This document shows, one piece after another, positions 5,977 to 7,957 of a stretch of 7,957 nt of DNA (the stretch's first letter is position 1; each line of letters starts with the position of its first letter). The notes under the pieces are model-generated. The model was not told where the DNA came from. It ran no database searches and saw only the letters and a list, made by a program, of their open reading frames with translations. The position numbers and the translations under genes are program-made. Origin of the DNA: Draconibacterium sp. (GTDB lineage Bacteria > Bacteroidota > Bacteroidia > Bacteroidales > Prolixibacteraceae); assembly GCA_015493625.1 (NCBI GenBank), contig WGCT01000165.1:1-7957 (forward strand), written 5' to 3'.

Positions 5977-6088
5977 TTATTATTAAGAAGTTTCCCTCTT
6001 TTTGAGCCATTAGCGGCTAAAACTTTAAGATTGCTGCCTTAATTTTCACCAACCCCAATAGGATGTAAGAATAAGGATAGAAACTACA

Positions 6089-6118
6089 ATTTTACGCACT
6101 ATAAACATAGTGTAAAAT
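6089..6118 (+). terminator. Hairpin between convergent genes, probable bidirectional terminator
   Basis: ATTTTACGCACTAT (6089-6102) pairs with ATAGTGTAAAAT (6107-6118) to give a 12-bp stem with a two-base GC bulge and an AAAC loop. The outer A/T pairs supply U-rich flanks on either strand. It lies in the 237-bp gap between the stop codons of the deoxynucleoside kinase (plus) and the adenosine-kinase-like gene (minus), as expected for a shared terminator. The rest of the gap holds only the short direct repeat. Confidence 0.6.
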
Positions 6119-6155
6119 ATTACAGGAGTTGAACTGCAAGATGTTAATGGAGGGA

Positions 6156-7154
6156 TTATCCAACAATATTCCGAATCTCTTGTTGAATTTCGGGCCACTG
6201 CTCGTCGGGTAAGTTTGCTCCCATAATTTCAACTACTTTCCCCGAAATTAATGCGGCAATTTTTCCCGAGGTTTCCAAACTGTACTCGTTTGTTAATCCG
6301 TAAAAAAATCCGGCAGCATAACTATCGCCGGCACCGGTGGTATCGAGTGCTTTTGCTTTTATTGTGCCAACTTTTACAACTTCGTTACCACGCTGTATAA
6401 ACGAACCCTCTTTCCCAACTTTTACAATTGCCAGCTCGCAAAGTTTTGCAATTTCGTGTAGTGCTTCCTCAGGCTCTTTCCCGGTAAAACTTTTTGCTTC
6501 TTCTTCGTTTGCAAAAACAATATCTACATTGTTTTTAATTAAATCTTTTAGGAAATCGAGATTGGCTTCAACCACATTAAAACTTGCTAAATCAATCGCC
6601 ACTTTCAACCCTTTGGCCTTTGCCATTTCAACGCCTGTTTTAATCAGCTCGTGGTTAAAAACCAGATAACCTTCCATATAACAGTAATCGTATCCATCGA
6701 ATAAATCAGGGCTGAAATCGGCCGAACTCAGTTCAGCAGCAGCGCCCAAATAGGTTGCCATTGTCCGTTCCGAGTCGGGACTAACAAGCCCCATCACGCG
6801 CCCGGTATCTTTTTCGCTGTAATGTAAATGCGTGCGAATTCCTTTCCGTTCGAAATCGGATTTAAAAAGGTTGCCCAATTTGTCGTTTCCTATTTTGCCA
6901 AGATAACCGCCATTCCCGCCCAAACTTGCCAGCGACCGCATTGTGTTTGCCACCGACCCACCGGTTGCCAACTCGCTCTTTTCCGAGAAAGTAGCGTCGT
7001 AAATTTTTTGCGAAAGTTCGGTGTCTACCAAAGTCATGCTTCCACGCGGCAGTCCAAATTTTTCGAGAATGCTATCGTCTTTTAAAACTGAAATTACATC
7101 AACCAAAGCGTTTCCAACACCTAAAACGGCAGGTAGTTTTGTATTAATATCCAT
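6156..7154 (-). CDS. PfkB-family sugar/nucleoside kinase, adenosine kinase-like
   Basis: This 332-aa cytosolic ribokinase-fold enzyme most resembles adenosine kinases of the PfkB family, which phosphorylate the 5'-hydroxyl of adenosine using ATP. The N-terminal strand GVGNALVDV (12-20) carries the substrate-binding Asp. The first PfkB signature includes GGSVANT (65-71) and continues through LGG (78-80). NEEEA (216-220) matches the NxxE magnesium-binding motif. The second signature DTTGAGDSYAAGF (271-283) contains the anion hole and the catalytic base Asp277. Length and order fit a complete enzyme. It is transcribed alone, converging on the deoxynucleoside kinase, which supports a nucleoside salvage setting. 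Related kinases in this family use ribose, inosine or other sugars, and substrate choice cannot be settled from motifs, so the adenosine call is moderate while the family is firm. Confidence 0.9.
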   Translation of the reverse strand: MDINTKLPAVLGVGNALVDVISVLKDDSILEKFGLPRGSMTLVDTELSQKIYDATFSEKSELATGGSVANTMRSLASLGGNGGYLGKIGNDKLGNLFKSDFERKGIRTHLHYSEKDTGRVMGLVSPDSERTMATYLGAAAELSSADFSPDLFDGYDYCYMEGYLVFNHELIKTGVEMAKAKGLKVAIDLASFNVVEANLDFLKDLIKNNVDIVFANEEEAKSFTGKEPEEALHEIAKLCELAIVKVGKEGSFIQRGNEVVKVGTIKAKALDTTGAGDSYAAGFFYGLTNEYSLETSGKIAALISGKVVEIMGANLPDEQWPEIQQEIRNIVG

Positions 7155-7200
7155 TGTAAAAAATCTTTCTTTTTTTGTGGAATAATTTCCTGTGAGACGA

Positions 7201-7208
7201 CAAAAGTA
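7201..7208 (-). promoter_or_regulatory. Bacteroidota-type -7 element for the adenosine-kinase-like gene
   Basis: The minus strand reads TACTTTTG, an exact TAnnTTTG match, ending 46 nt before the ATG of the kinase gene. Initiation a few bases downstream would give a leader of about 40 nt. A clear TTTG -33 element is not present at the usual distance; instead a 12-bp palindrome sits in the spacer region. Confidence 0.55.
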
Positions 7209-7220
7209 AAAAAAAGGTTC

Positions 7221-7232
7221 GAATAATTATTC
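7221..7232. promoter_or_regulatory. Perfect 12-bp palindrome in the kinase promoter, possible operator
   Basis: GAATAATTATTC is its own reverse complement and begins 12 bp upstream of the -7 element of the adenosine-kinase-like gene, where a repressor or activator dimer could act. It is AT-rich, so chance is possible. The core GAATAATT also occurs once at 7861-7868 beside the AraC stop codon, not in a promoter. Confidence 0.3.
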
Positions 7233-7362
7233 CTGCTTTTTACCCGTTTCCCGATAGGTATACTTTTTTCTTTTTAACATAAGTAGGTTACCTTTTTGCC
7301 TTTTGGGGAATATATGTATAGAAGGACGCAATTTTAACAAGTATAAAACTTATTGATTTACA

Positions 7363-7395
7363 TTGAGATGTGAATGATAAACGGTGCTATCTTTC
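7363..7395 (+). promoter_or_regulatory. Possible promoter of the 123-aa hypothetical gene
   Basis: TTG at 7363-7365 and TATCTTTC at 7388-7395 (seven of eight positions, counting the free ones, to TAnnTTTG) are separated by 22 bp, within the range of Bacteroidota promoters. Transcription would begin near 7402, about 60 nt before the ATG at 7464. That makes the upstream ATG at 7374 unlikely as the true start. The rest of the 309-bp divergent gap (7155-7463) holds the kinase promoter and AT-rich sequence. Confidence 0.35.
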
Positions 7396-7463
7396 AATTT
7401 TGCAAATTGAATGTAGCATTTGTATTCGAACTTTTTTTTCGAGAAACTAAAACAACACAAACA

Positions 7464-7835
7464 ATGAAACCAATTGCAAAACTTATTTACAAAACTTGTA
7501 CATCGTACCTGCCAACTGCTTTCCCGGCTCATTTCTACGGCATGCCAAATGGTGACATTTATTTGATATATTCTCAGTTTTACGATGTCAGATTTGGCGA
7601 ATCGGGACTTGAATTTGTGATTGCTGTTCATAAAGAATTTACATACGACTATCTTAACCACCGAGTTTTGTCTGTTTCGAAAAAGAACCGAGAAACAACG
7701 ATTTTCCCCGAATCGATAGATAAACCATTTCCGGAATTTCAGGTGATTGAAACCAGCAGAGAGATAAAGTCGTATGGCGAAGCATTTTTCTTTGTCGAGC
7801 AAATGGCCGAAAAAATGGTTCAACTTGCATCATAA
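7464..7835 (+). CDS. Hypothetical protein, 123 aa
   Basis: I do not recognise this protein. From the ATG at 7464 it is 123 aa, beginning MKPIAKLIYKTC. It has no signal peptide, no membrane helix and no catalytic motif that I can name. The composition is that of a soluble mixed alpha/beta domain, with alternating hydrophobic strands such as DIYLIYSQFYDV and GLEFVIAVHKEF, and a C-terminal helix AFFFVEQMAEKMVQLA. An ATG at 7374 would add 30 residues, but that stretch is rich in Phe and unlike the rest and probably lies upstream of the transcription start. The A-rich run just before 7464 (ACAACACAAACA) suits a Bacteroidota start. It is divergent from the adenosine-kinase-like gene and convergent with the AraC-type gene. 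A long antisense frame over the same bases is a shadow. Confidence 0.65.
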   Translation: MKPIAKLIYKTCTSYLPTAFPAHFYGMPNGDIYLIYSQFYDVRFGESGLEFVIAVHKEFTYDYLNHRVLSVSKKNRETTIFPESIDKPFPEFQVIETSREIKSYGEAFFFVEQMAEKMVQLAS

Positions 7836-7868
7836 AAATTAACCGGCAAAAGCAAAAAGGGAATAATT

Positions 7869-7957
7869 CTATTTTTTATGAAATTCAGAAAAATAATTTG
7901 AGGGAGTAAATCCGGTATGTTTTTTAAACGTGCGGTTAAAATTCGACAGATTATTAA
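7869..7957 (-). CDS. AraC family transcriptional regulator, C-terminal fragment (runs off the window)
   Basis: Only the last 28 codons and a TAG stop (7869-7871) are inside the window. The fragment includes SNFNRTFKKHTGFTP and SNYFSEFHKK, the second helix-turn-helix and the closing signature of AraC/XylS regulators (F-x-R-x-F-K-K-x-x-G-x-x-P-x-x-Y). The fit is strong despite the short length. The N-terminal ligand or sensor domain is outside the window, so the signal and targets are unknown. The gene converges on the 123-aa hypothetical gene with 33 bp between stop codons. No clear hairpin terminator lies between them. Confidence 0.85.
   Translation of the reverse strand, partial: NNLSNFNRTFKKHTGFTPSNYFSEFHKK

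Noticed and set aside
7350..7823. 157-codon minus-strand frame
   Set aside because: It is antisense to the 123-aa gene and has a Cys/His/Phe-rich composition typical of a shadow frame.

Overview
The window looks like a chromosomal segment from a marine or anaerobic member of the Bacteroidota, most likely the Bacteroidales/Marinilabiliales side (Prolixibacteraceae-like). The reasons are AT-rich intergenic DNA, A-rich translation start regions without a clear Shine-Dalgarno sequence, exact matches to the Bacteroidota -7 element TAnnTTTG upstream of two genes, and a gene set typical of that phylum (DUF3667 protein, CvpA protein, bacterial GH3 protein, deoxynucleoside kinase, adenosine-kinase-like PfkB protein, AraC regulator). 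The genus is an inference.

Region 1 (about 1-2040) is accessory in character. It holds three small minus-strand genes. One encodes a 67-aa double-glycine-leader, bacteriocin-like peptide (524-727). The other two, on either side of it, encode short two-helix membrane proteins (260-421, not previously listed because of its size, and 902-1087). The peptide gene has a ~60-bp leader block with a second, orphan copy at 1522-1603. The cluster lies between two direct copies of a ~92-bp palindromic element (82-174 and 1097-1188), and a half copy sits at 1619-1653 next to the orphan leader. The layout suggests a peptide module that has been duplicated and partly deleted by recombination between repeats. 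From 1190 to 2041 there is no convincing gene, only hairpins and repeat remnants.

Region 2 (2042-3629) is a minus-strand pair, a CvpA-family membrane protein followed by a DUF3667 zinc-ribbon membrane protein. Their reading frames overlap by 26 bp, so they are very likely translated from one mRNA.

Region 3 (3747-5918) is a divergent plus-strand pair: a GH3-family acyl-adenylating enzyme and, 36 bp further on, a deoxynucleoside kinase. A TACATTTG -7 element lies just upstream of the first gene.

Region 4 (5919-7154) has a strong hairpin between the convergent deoxynucleoside kinase and an adenosine-kinase-like PfkB protein. The two kinases suggest nucleoside salvage, although they are not co-transcribed.

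Region 5 (7155-7957) contains a divergent promoter region, a 123-aa protein of unknown function, and the last 28 codons of an AraC-family regulator that runs off the right edge.

The best candidate for something undescribed is the peptide module at 1-1650: a bacteriocin-like peptide, two candidate immunity or accessory membrane proteins, a conserved leader, and flanking palindromic repeats. No processing or export protein is present in the window, so its activity cannot be judged from here.
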